DNA from: Paramoeba atlantica
Lineage: Eukaryota; Discosea
Assembly (NCBI GenBank): GCA_977017575.1
Contig: CDRNVI010000002.1
Coordinates: 434,001 to 498,000 of the forward strand
DNA length: 64,000 nt
Direction: 5' to 3'
This document shows positions 29,122 through 40,458 of this stretch, piece after piece. Numbering within the stretch: the stretch's first letter is position 1; the number at the start of each line of letters is the position of its first letter. Made by a program: the position numbers and the translations under genes. Below the pieces are notes generated by a model that was not told the origin of the DNA, made no database searches, and was given only the letters and a program-made list of their open reading frames with translations.

Positions 29122-29370
29122 TGTATCTTGTTGCTTCTTTTTTTTTTTTTTTACGCCATCAAATTTGCGTGCATGCTGGGACGTGGGGCGGGTGGAGACG
29201 AGGACAGCCCACCGTCAGAATTTATATATGTAAGCGAACTAGAAAGCTTACGAAAGGAGGTACCCGGCATCAAAATAGCAAGATGCTAAAGAACTAGGGC
29301 ATTACACCTTTCCTATAGATGGATTTGCCCAATGCCAATAAAACAAGGCATCAAATAACTAGGGTAATGT
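29122..29370 (+). mobile_element. retroposon unit, left part, with two covarying hairpins
   Basis: Starts TGTATCTTGTTGCTTC followed by a T-run; with the preceding TTTC of the target duplication this resembles the spliced-leader-like terminus. Hairpins at 29262-29300 and 29327-29365 are family members. The right end of the same insertion is at 33983 (TAACTAACTAACTAACC tail); CRE copies C8-C10 lie between. No ORF. Confidence 0.55.
29262..29365 (+). ncRNA. covarying stem-loops, copies 6 and 7
   Basis: Copy 6 (29262-29300) has stem GCATC/GATGC and an outer GAAAGG/CCTTTC. Copy 7 (29327-29365) has ATGCC/GGCAT. Both keep the CCC/GGG helix, loop ending CAA and linker ending AACTA. Confidence 0.65.
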
Positions 29371-29865
29371 CTGTATTATTTTATTATATTAAAGTTTAAA
29401 CGTATGCGTCTGGCATACTCCAAATTCCTACAAATGCACCACAAATATTTTAAAAAAAAAAGAAAAAAAAGAAAATCAATACCAGGATTATTTTTTTTTA
29501 CCCAGTGAATATTGTTATTGTTATTTTTTTTTCTTAATAAAAACACAGGTCTTAATAAAAACAAAGGTCTTAACAAAATGATCTTGGAGGCATTTCTCCT
29601 GTGAAATCCTATGACAGGAAGCCACGGGCGAAACATCACCTTCCCCCCTTCTCTCGTGAGAGAAACTACCTCCAAAAATAACTAGAACAGAACTTACAAG
29701 TAAATGAATAAATAAATAGATAAATAGATAAATAAATACGCTAACCTGGAAATGTCTATAAGTATTTCGTATTGGCGCTACCCCCCATTGTATGGGGGTA
29801 GTTCTAACTAAGCTTACGCGTCTTTGTAAGCTAAATCTTATAATTCTATATATTTAATATTTGAC
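29371..29865 (-). other. 3' untranslated remnants of two CRE copies
   Basis: Bases 29586-29680 (GGAGGCATTTCTCCTGTGAA and the following pyrimidine block) match 36389-36510 at the 3' end of C12. Bases 29770-29835 (CGTATTGGCGCTACCCCCC, then GCTTACGCGTCTTTGTAAGC) match 34178-34242 at the 3' end of C11. Between them are (AAAT/AGAT)n repeats. No coding frame. Confidence 0.65.
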
Positions 29866-30240
29866 CTACGATAGTGCTTTGCTCATTTGAGAACACAGCA
29901 CAGTGCCGTTTAACTCCTGGAGGTGCATTATGAAATCTTGCACAACGATATCGCGATCACGCCCGCTAGCATCGGCCAGAGATTTCAGGAGAGCCAGGCC
30001 ACTTTTGTTCATTGCTCCCCCGGCGAGTATTGATACGCATGTAAATTTTTCATGAGGTATTAGATCCGAGTTAACATACGTGTCGACTTTGTGTTTTTCG
30101 GCTTACTGCATTAGCTGATTGCTCCGTTTACCGAGATTCGTCTTGGATATTTCATTTATGATAGTGAGGTCATAGAATATCTCACCGGACGCCCAGTAAA
30201 TTGCTAAGTCTGGCCCGCTGCGATGGAATGATGCGGTTCC
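29866..30240 (-). pseudogene. CRE-like RLE fragment, subtype B (copy C8)
   Basis: In one frame the minus strand reads FHRSGPDLAIYWASGE, IFYDLTIINEISKTN, an in-frame TAA after QLMQ, then VNSDLIPHEKF, LAGGAMNKSG and MHLQELNGTV. It is closest to C11. It is 5'-truncated just upstream of the RLE, typical of incomplete target-primed reverse transcription. Confidence 0.75.
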
Positions 30241-30466
30241 AAACAAAAACAAAGATCATCTAATCCATCCGGTTTTAGGTTGTAGTTTGTTTGCTCGTTG
30301 CTTTTTTTTGAGGTATTATTTACAGATTTTTAGGGAATAATTTACCGCATGATTGTTTTGGACTTTAGGCGTTGTTGTTGCTGTTGGAATTGACGTGGAC
30401 TTGCGCATATATATATACCATATGTATATTGCATAAAAACGAATCTCTCACTATTATTATTTTGCG
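30241..30466. other. AT-rich stretch, no gene seen
   Basis: Contains a GTTGTTGTTGCTGTTG run and an ATATATATATACC stretch. No homology to the surrounding elements was noticed. Confidence 0.5.
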
Positions 30467-30657
30467 GTATGTTCTTTTAGTTGCAACTTTACGCAGAGAA
30501 AATAAGCGGTCTTGACACGGGTTCTTTTTGCGAACTTTATTTTTCAATGGCTGAGGCCTCCTATGTTCTTTTAGTTGCCACTTTACGCAGAGGAAAATAA
30601 GCGGTCTTGACAAGGGTTCTTTTTGCGAACTTTATTTTTCAATGGCTGAGGCCTCCT
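30467..30657 (-). repeat. 95-bp tandem duplication at the 3' end of C9
   Basis: Two copies of a unit beginning TATGTTCTTTTAGTTGC and ending GGCTGAGGCCTCC lie head to tail at 30467-30561 and 30562-30657. The unit includes the final codons and stop of the C9 ORF, so the duplication arose inside the element. Confidence 0.85.
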
Positions 30658-30797
30658 AGCCATTGTTCTGCTGAGATGTATTGTCGTAATTGTGATACGA
30701 CAGTGTAAGCTGCAAATTTCTCGATTTCTAGTTGAAAGGAATCTCGCGTGTTTTGGAAATCAAGCTCAGCCCTTTTCGCCAGGGTTTTGATTAGGTT
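30639..30797 (-). pseudogene. CRE-like copy C9, C-terminal piece
   Basis: Reads NLIKTLAKRAELDF, SFQLEIEKFAAYTVVSQLRQ and EQWLGGLSH. It is the end of the copy whose upstream part is at 32894-33835; C10 is inserted between them with target duplication ATTAGGTT (30790-30797 and 32894-32901). Confidence 0.8.
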
Positions 30798-32893
30798 TTT
30801 TTTTTAAACAAAAAGGGGGTATTATTTCAATACAGTTTACTAGCTTTTTCCTATGGCGAAAAAATTAGTTATAGTATCCTAAATTTCATATCGTAAACTC
30901 ATATTTCGCATTTCTGAAACACCAACAAAAAAAGATTATCACGCAAACTTGTGTCCTATCGTCCTTTTCAAGCTTTCATGGAACCGAGCCATGAAGCTCG
31001 CGGTAGGAGGTCACGGAGCTGTGAGACAATTGTATAAGCGTTGAGTTTTTCAATCTCAAGCTGAAATGCCTCACGAACTTCAGGAACGTTAAGGTTCGCT
31101 CTCTTAGCGAGGGAGGCTATGAGATTCCGTGTGTGTTCGTGCAAAGAACCACTTTCGGTCATTGCAATGCACTTAAAGTAATCTTCTTCGATCCCGCCGG
31201 ATTCAACGTACTTTTTCCTTTTCCTCTCAATCGCATTTTGCAACAGCTGTGTTTCAGTCATCTTCCGATAGCTTAAGCTTCCGGTGTGAACTACGGTGAT
31301 GTCATACGGTACGTCACCCATGTGTGGCCACATAATACCGAGGTCGGGGCCAGAGCGTATTCTTCGGGCACGGCAAGGGTGCTTCTCAATCGATTCTGGA
31401 GAAATGTGCGCTTTGCATTTTGTGCAGTAAAAGGAAGCATGCATGCGCGGTTCAATCACAGAGGGGAGGCCCGCTTTAGAGCACAGATCTGCTAGGAACC
31501 GTACAAGAGATGAATGCTTTCTTGTTGCGTTCATTCCTGCGCATTTTGTGCATCCGATTATATGTTGGAAGATTTCGTCCGATCTCATCTCAGCAGCACA
31601 ACCCGGGCACTCGGCTCTTTCCGGCATCGAAGGAAGCTTGATTCCCAACCTGGTCATAATGGTATATCGGAAAAGGTAGGGATTCACATATCCGCTAGTG
31701 GATTGTAGGTGGCGAAATGACGTCGTGGTTCGCTTCAGAATGGAGTCCAATCGTGGGTCTTTGCGTAGGTCTGTTGCTAGATCTTTTTGTTCTTTTTTTA
31801 TGGCTTTGGATGCATGTATTCGAGCTGTTTGCTGCATGGGTTTCGTGTCTCTGTTTTGATCTTTCGACATGCGAATACCTACCGGAGCTTTAGGGGTAAT
31901 TAGTTGCTCATCAATAGATTTTCGTGCGGTGTCAAAATAGTATCGCTGCTTCAGAGTAGAAGGAGTTAGCCCAAGGCCACCCAAGTGTTGCGGTAGTGAC
32001 GCTAGTTGAATGGAAGTGTCATCTGCGAAGAACCAATATTTTACAATATCAGCAATTTCTGTGTCAAATCTTTGTGCCATATCCAGGGATTCTGCCGGTC
32101 GGTGAACTCGAAGGTGATAATCGTTTCGCGGGAGTGCACATCGTTGCAGCATGGCGAGGGAGATGTTGCTAGGACCCATTTTTCGTAGCCTGCGGAATAA
32201 ACATTGATGTTTCTCAAGTTTTCGGACGAGAAGAGCACTTATCTCTGCACGTTGCCCAATGTAGGCGCCAAGAATTTTGATAGTTTTGTCACACTTGGAT
32301 ACCCCTAAAGAACTGAGAGCCAATGATTGTTCGTTGTTTTGCTTAGTAGCTTCGTGATCAAACCATTCTGATTTCGAGAAGTTGATATTGAGGCCAATGT
32401 CGGATGATAATTCACGCAGCTGCAGGAAGGCTGCTTCTAGGGAAAGACGGTTTTTCGACGACATCGTCACATCATCCATATAGGCGCGGATTTTAACCTC
32501 GGGGAAAAACTCGGCGACTTCCACCAACGCTCCTTGTAGTAGTGCACAAAAGTAAAGAGAGGAAAGCGCAGAGCCTTGCCGTACCCCGGACGTGCTCTTT
32601 ATCGTAGTGTGGAGGCGGTTGTTCGCAAAGAAAAGCAAGTCCGAGGGGTCGCCGTATTCGCAGTAGAACATCCGCATGAATGGTTTGAAAGCGCTGTTTT
32701 GCTGCAGTGCCCGTGCAATGGCCGCTCTTTGTGGAGTGTTATACGCGTTCGAGTAGTCTACTGTCAGGATAGTGTGTCCGGAATCGCGGTCCTTGAGGAG
32801 TTCGTGAACAATGCTTTCGCACGCGTTTTTCTGTAGGACTCCACGTTGGATGGGATAGAAGAAGCTTTTTAGAGATGCCTCGTGGCGTTGCAA
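30798..32893 (-). mobile_element. CRE-like insertion, subtype A, 5'-truncated (copy C10)
   Basis: The 8-bp duplication ATTAGGTT and an A-run at the 3' end (T-run on the plus strand at 30796-30806) bracket a copy that starts in the RT fingers and is otherwise complete. It is a clean example of target-primed insertion of one CRE copy into another. Confidence 0.85.
30968..32893 (-). pseudogene. C10 reverse transcriptase, zinc knuckles, RLE
   Basis: Open for 641 codons with no break. RHEASLKSFFYPIQRGVLQK begins within the fingers; then TILTVDYSNAYNTPQR, STSGVRQGSALSSLYF, AYMDDVTMSS (catalytic), LGAYIG, GGLGLTPS, the CPGCAAE...H...GCTKC knuckle, FYCTKC...HPC, RSGPDLGIMW and PYDITVVHT. It ends LGSMKA. 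All catalytic boxes are present, so this half is well preserved and probably young, though truncated. Confidence 0.9.
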
Positions 32894-33835
32894 ATTAGGT
32901 TCTTCGTTTCTTCATACATTAACCCACAGTCTGTTACCGCTATACATCGAAAATATTCTGGTTCCAGACCTTTTTCCACTATATATTTCCGATGTTTTCG
33001 TTCCACTGCACTTTGTAAAAGAGCTCTGCTGCTTTGTTTACGATATCCACTGCAACATGTATGGATCACTGTCACGTCGTATAAAACTTCCCCTACGTCA
33101 GGCCACATTATTGCTAGATCCGGGCCTGATCTAATTCTTCTAGCGCGACATGGGTGTCTTTCTGCGGCTTCGGGTGAGATTGAACATTTGCACTTTGTAC
33201 AGAAAAAGGATGAATAAAGACGAGGCTCAATGGCGCATGGCAGCCCTGCTTTGGCACACAAGTTAGATAAATACCGTACGATGTGTGAGTGTTTCCTTGT
33301 GCTATTCATTCCTGCACATCGCAAACAGCCGGCCACATGTGGAATAATATTGCTCGGTGATTCAATGGTTCCACATCCTGGGCACGAAACGGTTTCTGGG
33401 GCATTCTCCAGTCTTATCGCTAGACGCATCGTGAGGGTTTGTTTAAATAGGTAAGGATTCACATAGTTGCTGGTCGAGAATAGATGGTAATTTGACTCTT
33501 GCGATCTTTTCATGATGTTCCCGAATCGAGGATTCCCGCTCAGCTCTGCGGCTACTTTTTCATGTTCACTTTTCATCATTTTTTTCATGCTGGTGCGCGC
33601 TCCCTGCGACCCTGAGTTCTTGTTAGCTTTTCGTTTTTCCTCTGATTCTACCGGAGCTTCAATGGTTTTGACATGCTCATCAATAGAATTGCGAGAAAGG
33701 TCGAAAAGGAAACGATGTTTCAGGATCGTGGAAGTTATGCCTAATCCCCCCATTTTGCAAGGGAGCGAAGCTAATGACAAAGCGTCGTCGTCCGCCCCAC
33801 ACCATCTCTTTAAAACACCTCGAATCTCTGTCTAA
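32894..33835 (-). pseudogene. CRE-like copy C9, RT thumb to RLE piece
   Basis: Begins near SLASLPCKMGGLGITSTILK and runs through the CPGCGTI...H...GCLRC knuckle, FFCTKC...HPC, RSGPDLAIMW and LYDVTVIHT to EETKNLI, where C10 interrupts. It is 5'-truncated at about 33835, losing the RT palm. Subtype A, close to C6. Confidence 0.8.
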
Positions 33836-33983
33836 AGTCCGGTGTCTTCTTATATGATTGAGCCAACCGCTCTCGTGCTAGAAGATTACTCCCCTCGTGG
33901 AGCACCGGCAACGCGACCTACGCGTGAAGTGAGGCAGCCACATCTGTTCGCAGACAAATGGCTGGATAATAACTAACTAACTA
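33836..33983 (+). other. right part of the retroposon inserted in C7
   Basis: Non-coding; ends GGATAATAACTAACTAACTA then ACC at the target duplication. The TAAC repeats may be its 3' tail. Confidence 0.4.
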
Positions 33984-33993
33984 ACCATGTTTC

Positions 33994-34156
33994 AGATGCC
34001 ATACGACGCCCCAACTACTGCATGCGTCACGCCCAATGAGATACGCGAGGCAGGACGAAGCTTAGCGAAAGGAGCAGCCCCCGGACCCACAGGTACGACA
34101 GACTCGATTTTACGAATCCTATTGGACGACGAGGTATGTTGCCTAAGTTTGTGCCA
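33994..34156 (+). pseudogene. CRE-like copy C7, piece 2 (RT fingers)
   Basis: Reads QMPYDAPTTACVTPNEIREA, GRSLAKGAAPGPTGTTDS, ILRILLDDEVCCLSLCH. It is interrupted at 34156 by C11, with target duplication TTTGTGCCA at 34148-34156 and 36067-36075. Confidence 0.85.
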
Positions 34157-36066
34157 TCATATTCTGTTTTCTTCCGTTTCGTATTGGCGCTACCCCCCTT
34201 GTCAGGGGGATAGTAACTAACTAAGCTTACGCGTCTTTGTAAGCTGGCTATTGAATAACTAAATATTAAATTTTAAACTTGCGACAACGCTTTGCCCATT
34301 TGAGCGTTCAGAATGACACCGTTTAATTCTTGTAGATGCATTCCAAAATCTCGCACTACGGTTTCACGATCACGTCCGTTTGCATCAGCTAATGCCTTCA
34401 GAAGGGCGACACTGCTTTTGTTCATGGCTCCTCCGGCAAGCACTGATAGGCATACAAATTTTTCCCGAGGAATTAGATCGGAGTTTACATAAGTGTCCAG
34501 CTTCCTTTTTTCTGCTTCCTGCATCAGTTGGGCTCCCCGTTTGTGGATGTTTGATTTCGATAGTTCATTTGTTACCGTGAAATCATAAAATATTTCACCC
34601 GACACCCAAAAGATCACGAGGTCCGGGCCGCTTCGATGGAAGGATGTGGTTCCACATGTTTTCTGATGCTCCTGTTTTCGCTGTTCGCTCACCGCTTCGG
34701 TACATTTAAGGCATCGGTATGATGTGAATTGTCGCGGTTCACGCTCGCATGGGATCCCGGCTCGCAGACATAGATCGTATATGTGCCGAACTAGTGCATT
34801 GTGCCTTGTCGTTGCATTTGCCCCCGTGCATTTTACACAGCCAAGTAAATGTGCCAGAGTGTTTAGACTCAAGGATCATCTTGCATCCAGGGCACAGAAA
34901 ATTATTCGGCATTCTTCTGTGCGCGATTCCGAGTCGCGCCATTACCACCAGTGTGAATTGGGAGGATGGGATGCATCTCGTTCTGCCTTGTAGCCAGTCG
35001 TGGTTCCCCTTCTCGCTGCACGCTTTTACCAACGGTGCTACCTCCTCATTTTTCTTAGTGAGTTCCTGATATACCTTCTGATTTAACATTGCATCTGTCA
35101 CGGCACCATCATCACTTACTACTTCGCTTTCCCGCATCATCTCTTCGTCATGCGTTAACCGAGCTGAGTTGATTTTACAGCGCTCTAGAGAAACGCGTTT
35201 CGAAGAATTGTAAGCAGCATTGCGAGTTTCGGCCGATGATGGTAGACCGAGTCCACCTTTCTTGACGGGCAGTCGACACCAGGAGATGTGTTTGTCGGAC
35301 ATTTTACCGAGCCATGTGCGCATTACCTCTTCAACCTCCTTATCGAATTGTTTACATAGCTTTTCGGAAGCAGCTGGCGTGTGTACCCGAGTGTGGTATC
35401 TGTGTCGGATGTTTACGCTTTTCGAGAGTAAGAGCAGCGATATGTTGTTCAACCCCATGAGCTTTAGACGTCGAAAAATTGCTTCATGCTTCTTAAGCTT
35501 TCGCGCTAAACACTCGCTGACCACCTCATCATCTCCTATGAAAGCTCCGAGCGTCTTTGTCGCTGCGTTTTCTGTTTTTACACCCTCTGTTTGAAGAGTT
35601 TCCGGGATCGGGATTTTGTTCTTTCCACTAAACCACACGCATTTATGTTTTGCCATTTTAACTCGTTTTTCAGCCAGGAGACCATGTAAGCGAAGAAATG
35701 CGTTGGCCAATGCTTGATGATCCTCGGACGCCATATTAATATCGTTTATGAAAGCAAAAATCTTTACTTGTGGGAATTCTGCCGCAAGCATTTCCAAGAT
35801 GGGCTGCATGAAGGCGCAAAAGTATAGGGTGGACAGCGGAGAGCCCTGCCGAACTCCAGCAGAGCTGTATATCGTTTCATAGTGCTCGCCATTCTTTCCA
35901 TAATATAAAAGCTCCGATGCCTCGGAGTATTCGGTGTGGAAGAATCTTCGAAACGGTCGCAATGTACACAGACCGAAAACAACTTTCGCGATGTCACTGC
36001 GCATGGGTGAGTTGAAAGCGTTGGCGAGATCAATGGATAAAATCGCTTTCCCTTCTTGGTAATGAC
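34157..36066 (-). mobile_element. CRE-like insertion, subtype B, 5'-truncated (copy C11)
   Basis: Bounded by the 9-bp duplication TTTGTGCCA. The 5' end is truncated in the RT palm (HYQEGKAILSIDLANAFNS). The 3' UTR (34157-34272) has a hairpin TACCCCCC/GGGGGATA and a second one, GCTTACGCGTCTTTGTAAGC, also seen downstream of C8. Confidence 0.85.
34273..36066 (-). pseudogene. C11 reverse transcriptase, zinc knuckles, RLE
   Basis: RT part: SAGVRQGSPLSTLYF, then AFINDINMAS where other copies have YxDD, so a catalytic aspartate is changed. Then LGAFIGDDE, GGLGLPSS and the CPGC knuckle. A frameshift near 34860 moves the rest to 34273-34872: HLLGCVKCTG, RQFTSYRCLKC...H...C, HRSGPDLVIFW, IFYDFTVTNE, LHLQ-type C-terminus. 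Not functional as it stands. Confidence 0.85.
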
Positions 36067-36075
36067 TTTGTGCCA

Positions 36076-36345
36076 CATGATAACGGACTTAATCAACGGG
36101 GAGCTCGCCGAAGAAGTCATGAGACGCATCAAAAGGGCGAGGCTCGTAGCAGTTCCAAAACCACAGCAGGGAGTGCGCCCCATTGCGGTGGGCGAGGTTT
36201 GGTTAAAGCTAGCAGAAATTGTTCTACTTCAGCGACACGAAAAAAAACTCGTACCCCTCTTTGCACCTTATCAATTTGGTGTCATGGTGAAATCGGGATG
36301 CAAACACATCATACATAAGCTGAATAAGCGTCACGAGAATGGTGG
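36076..36345 (+). pseudogene. CRE-like copy C7, piece 3 (RT fingers to palm)
   Basis: Continues from piece 2 once C11 and one duplication are removed: LCHMITDLINGELAEEVMRR, IKRARLVAVPKPQQGVRPIA, FAPYQFGVMVKSGCKHIIHK, ENGGR. Homology ends at about 36345, next to the 3' end of C12. The following residues expected in the family (DLKNAFNSPSR) appear at 51870. Confidence 0.8.
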
Positions 36346-39300
36346 CAGGGTTCCGAAAAATTCTTCATCGATCTTGTGGCCTGCAATACCTTGGAGGCAT
36401 TTCTCCTGTGAAATCCTATAAGCTCCCTACAGCAGGAAGCCACGTAGGAAAATGAGAAATGTGCTCCTTCCCCCCTTCTCTCAATTTTCGAAGAGAAACT
36501 ATCTCCGTATAAAATAGAAAATATATAATATTTAGATGTCAACGGATATTATCTCTCAGCTATTTCACCAGTATAGAATATTTCTAAAATCTATTACTTG
36601 TCTTCGAGGTGCTCCCGAAGTTGGGAGTATACCACGAGGCCGTTGAAGTTTTGCAACAGTAGCTTGAACGAGAGTTCCGTCTCGCGGGCGTTCAGAAGAC
36701 AAGCGTCTGCCAAGGCTCTGATCAGATTGCGTGTGTTCGCGTGTAGTGATCCGGAGGACAGAATCGGAATGCATTGGAACGATTCTTGGGCGATCATTCC
36801 CGTTGCGACGTAAGTTTCCATTTTGCGATGAATGACGTCACGGATCAATTGAGAGCTTTTCTTATTTATGTGGGAAGGTGTCATCTCGTGCACGACGGTA
36901 AGATCATAAAATATAGCTCCTGTGTCCCAGTATATCACAAGGTCTGGCCCAGATCGATGAAGGTGCCGTCCTGTACATATTTTGCTGTGCGTAGGTTGGC
37001 TTTCTCGGCTTACCACATTTCTACACGTAGTGCACGTCCAGTTACTGAATGCTCGAGGTTCACTCTCACATGGTATCCCTGCGCGCATGCAAAGGTCGTG
37101 GAAGAATTTCACCAGCATGTTGTGCTTCACGGAGGCATTGATACCAGAGCATTGCGCACATCCACTGATGTGAGTGAGAGCTGATCTGTTGTCGAGTATG
37201 GAACGGCATCCTGGGCATAGCAAGCTTTTCGGCAGGCGCGGATGTTCTATCCCCAATCTCGGCATTATGGCTAATTCAAAAACGTGGGGTGGAATACAGT
37301 GTATATCTCGTATGTGACATAAGCCAGTCGTAACTCCCTTTGGTGGTAGTGGCCCTCAGGATTGGTGCTATTTCTGGATCGTTAAAGAGTTTGTTCCAGG
37401 CATGTTCGTGGAGTTTCGCAGCTGTGGCGAGTTCGTCTGTAGGGGGGGGTGACGTATTTTTCTGAACTGAATTTACGCTGTCGGTGCACCTGGCTTCCGT
37501 TGACGTGGCTCGAGCTGAAAAGGATTTTCTTTGCTTCAGAGCCGCGTGTCTGGACGCATTGTATGCTGCTTCTCGCGTGTGGTAGCATGACGTGAGACCC
37601 AACCCTCCCTTCTTAATTGGTAGACGTGCGATGTCCATCTGTTGTTTTTGCAATTTACCCAACCAGGTTTCTAGGACTTCTTCCACTTGATTGTCGAAGA
37701 GCTGTGCGCATTTTTCGGTGGCCGCTGGGCTGTGCACTCTCATGTGAAATTGCTGTCGTACATTGACACACTTCGACAGGATTATAAGCGATGCGTTGCT
37801 CATGCCCATCGATTTCAGTCGTCTGAATATGTCCTTGTGTTTGTCGACTCGCTGTAGTAACTTCTCACTTATCGTTTCCTCCTTCCCTATAAACGCTCCA
37901 AGAATTTTGGTAGCATCTTCTTCATTCCGGACCCCCACTTCCTTCAAGCTCGTTGGCATCTCTGTACCTTGCAGTCCGCCGAACCATACACATTTCTGAG
38001 CGGAGAGCTCAATGCTGCTCTCTGCCAGTAATGCTTTCAGGCGTTCAAACGCTTTTGCTATCTCGGAAGGCGTATGTGACGTGAGATTGATGTCGTCTAT
38101 GTATGCATGGATTTCGATCTCTGGATGTTCAGCTGCCAGGGTTTCGAGGATCGGTTGGAGATATGCACAAAAATACAGCGTCGAAAGTGGCGAACCTTGT
38201 CGTACTCCGGCTTCGCTAAGAACTTTTCCTGCGAGCGTGCCCTCACTTCCATAAAACAGCAATTCAGAGGCTTCAGCATACTCGGCTAGGAAGAAACGTT
38301 GAAAGGGCTGAAGAGTTGAGAGTCCAAATACATGTTTCGCGATGTCGGCCCGTGACGGTGAGTTGAAAGCATTTTTTAGATCAACCGAGAGGATCGACTG
38401 ACCTTCGCAGTATCGTTCATGCAGCGTGTGGACAATTTTTTCGCAACCTGCCTTTGCCATAATACCTTGTTGCATAGGGGCGAATAGCGGCTCAAGCGCG
38501 TTTTCGTACCTTTGGAACAAGACTATGCCGGCTAGCTTTCCAAACACTTCGCCCGTCGCAACTGGACGAACTCCCCCGTCCGCTTTTGGTATGGCAATTA
38601 GTCGGGCCCTGTTTAGGCGTTGTAGTACTTCACGAGATACAAAACCGTTTATTAAGTCGGCGATCATGTGGCAAAGGTTCAAGCAACACACTTCATCGTC
38701 GAGAAGAAGTCAAAGAACGCTATCCGTCGTTCCCGTGGGACCTGGGCTCACGCCTTTGCTGAGCCGTCGCCCAGCTGCCCTCAGCTCCTCCACCGAGATA
38801 CCAGCGATTATTGGGGCTGCTTCCGGAAGATGAATTTTATATTCGTTTTTCGGGTGCAGTGCCTGCAACTTTTCCAACACTTGTTCGTCAGAAAGCTCTA
38901 GTCGTCGAAAGGGTTGATCAAGCACCTTAGTCGCTTTGGAAGTACACCCTTCCAGGACTAGCCGTATCGCCTTTTTGATCGCTCGTCTGTCGCCCGTCGA
39001 GCTATCAAGGTCTGCATCCGTTCTGTCCTCTCCTTCGGCTTTTTGTGAATTTATGGGCGTTCTCCTTCGTCGTCTCCCATTCGCAAGTCTTACAGTTGCA
39101 AGGGACAATTTCATCGCAGACATCATTTGATTCCAAATCTTGTTCCTCACAGGATAATCGCTTTTCCCATATGTACTAATTATGTCACGATAGGTGGCGA
39201 GCACGCATGGAATGAAGTCTGGTGAGAAGTTTCGGGCGGTTGGTATCGGTAGGTGATCGACGTCCTCTTCCGGTGCACGTGTGGCTTCTCCCATTGAAAT

Positions 39301-40126
39301 ACACTCTTGAGTTGCATTTTCTGGTGAAGCATAGTCGATAGGAGGTGGTGCGCAATGCCACAAAACTTGGTACACGCGAACGTTTTCTTGCGGTGGCAGG
39401 GATCCGCTGAACTCCTCTCCTGTTTTGTGTCCGTGTAAGCCATTGTAGGTTATGTTCAGCTTCCCTTTCCCTCCGCGCTTATAAGTTTTAGTTACCTTCC
39501 CAAGAGACACGTTGAGCGTTACTTGTCGGTCCCAAGTCCACGCTACCGTACATGCAGTTCCCTTTTTCACCATGTTCGACTTTAGCCATATCTCTTCAGG
39601 GGACAAAGGGAACTGGGATATGGGCTTCGTGTTTTGCATGAGATTTAGAGCTCTGTCCCGTGCTTGTTCGACGCTGCTGCCTACGAACAGAACGGCGCTG
39701 CGTTCCGCAATACGATGAGCGTTTTGTGCGTCTCCGCCCATGTTCTCTGTCATATCCTCGCTCATGTTCCCGGCCGTATCCTCGCACTCAAAGAAAGACA
39801 CCTCCCCTCTTTCACGCCCTGGGCTTTCCGTCTGCCCCGTATCATTGCTATCATCCTTTCCATTCGCAATTTCCGTGCTGCCGTTTGTTGAACTCTCGGA
39901 AGTCGAGGAATCAGATGGCGTATCGAACGCTAGGGGGGTCGGTGCAATGTCATGGTGTTCCGATGCTTTTTCAGAATTGAATATGGCTTCGGACATGACA
40001 TTCGTCGCTGTTGAGATGGCATTCGCCGCCGTGACACACGTTTTCCTTAATCTACTGCTCCACGCTTCTGGCTCATTTATATCCTTGCGTGTCTTACTGT
40101 TCGGAATCGGCAGATGCTGTTTTAGT
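36346..40126 (-). mobile_element. CRE-like copy C12, subtype B, nearly full length
   Basis: 3' UTR at 36346-36593 includes GGAGGCATTTCTCCTGTGAA and a pyrimidine block with GAGAGAAACTA, shared with 29586-29680. The ORF runs from 36594 to about 40085. The 5' part beyond 40126 is cut by LINE G1. C20 (51231-51485) may be its displaced N-terminus. Confidence 0.75.
36594..40085 (-). pseudogene. C12 polyprotein: N-terminal block, RT, zinc knuckles, RLE
   Basis: From 40085: RKTCVTAANAISTATNVMSE, acidic linker, QFPLSPEEIW, VAWTWDRQ, LNVSLGKV, ITYNGLHGHKTGEEFSGSLP, PDFIPCVLATYRDII. An in-frame TGA at 38708-38710 lies in TDSV(L) where C7 has an Arg codon, just before LLDDEVCC. Then RLNRARLIAIPKADGGVRPV, EAGVRQGSPLSTLYF, AYIDDINLTS, LGAFIG and GGLGLTS. 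A frameshift near 37290 leads to the knuckle CPGC...H...GCAQC, HRSGPDLVIYW and IFYDLTVVHE (36594-37265). One stop and one frameshift in about 1160 codons, so fairly recent. Confidence 0.85.
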
Positions 40127-40164
40127 ACTATCCTATCCTATCCTATAAGACCGATTTGCATCGG

Positions 40165-40458
40165 TTAAGAACACATCCGTTTTTGTCGTCGCTTCGACGT
40201 CTTTCTCTCAGGTGAATTCGCCCTTTCATGCTCCTTGTCCGCTGAACCGGGCGTGGTACGTCTTTCATGCAACTTTGTATTTTTGGCATCACATTCCTCA
40301 GGCAAACACTCTTTCTTTTCAGGAGAATCCACTCCAGTCTCTACAGGTGGCGAGGTACCCTTTTTGGATAGAGGATCACCTTCTGCAATCTTGAAGTAAT
40401 CCCGTCTTTTCCCTAATGGCTTAGGTATTTGGCCACAGTGTTTCCGAGGACGATTCAT
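40165..40458 (-). CDS. small basic ORF2 of LINE G1
   Basis: 97 residues starting MNRPRKHCGQIPKPLGKRRD and ending KTSKRRQKRMCS. Its ATG overlaps the stop of the main ORF as ATGA (40455-40458), an arrangement that allows termination-reinitiation or simply marks a former fusion. About a third of the residues are Lys/Arg/Glu/Asp. A role in nucleic acid binding is a guess; ingi/L1Tc elements carry a C-terminal zinc-finger region here, but no complete zinc finger is visible. Confidence 0.5.
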   Translation of the reverse strand: MNRPRKHCGQIPKPLGKRRDYFKIAEGDPLSKKGTSPPVETGVDSPEKKECLPEECDAKNTKLHERRTTPGSADKEHERANSPERKTSKRRQKRMCS

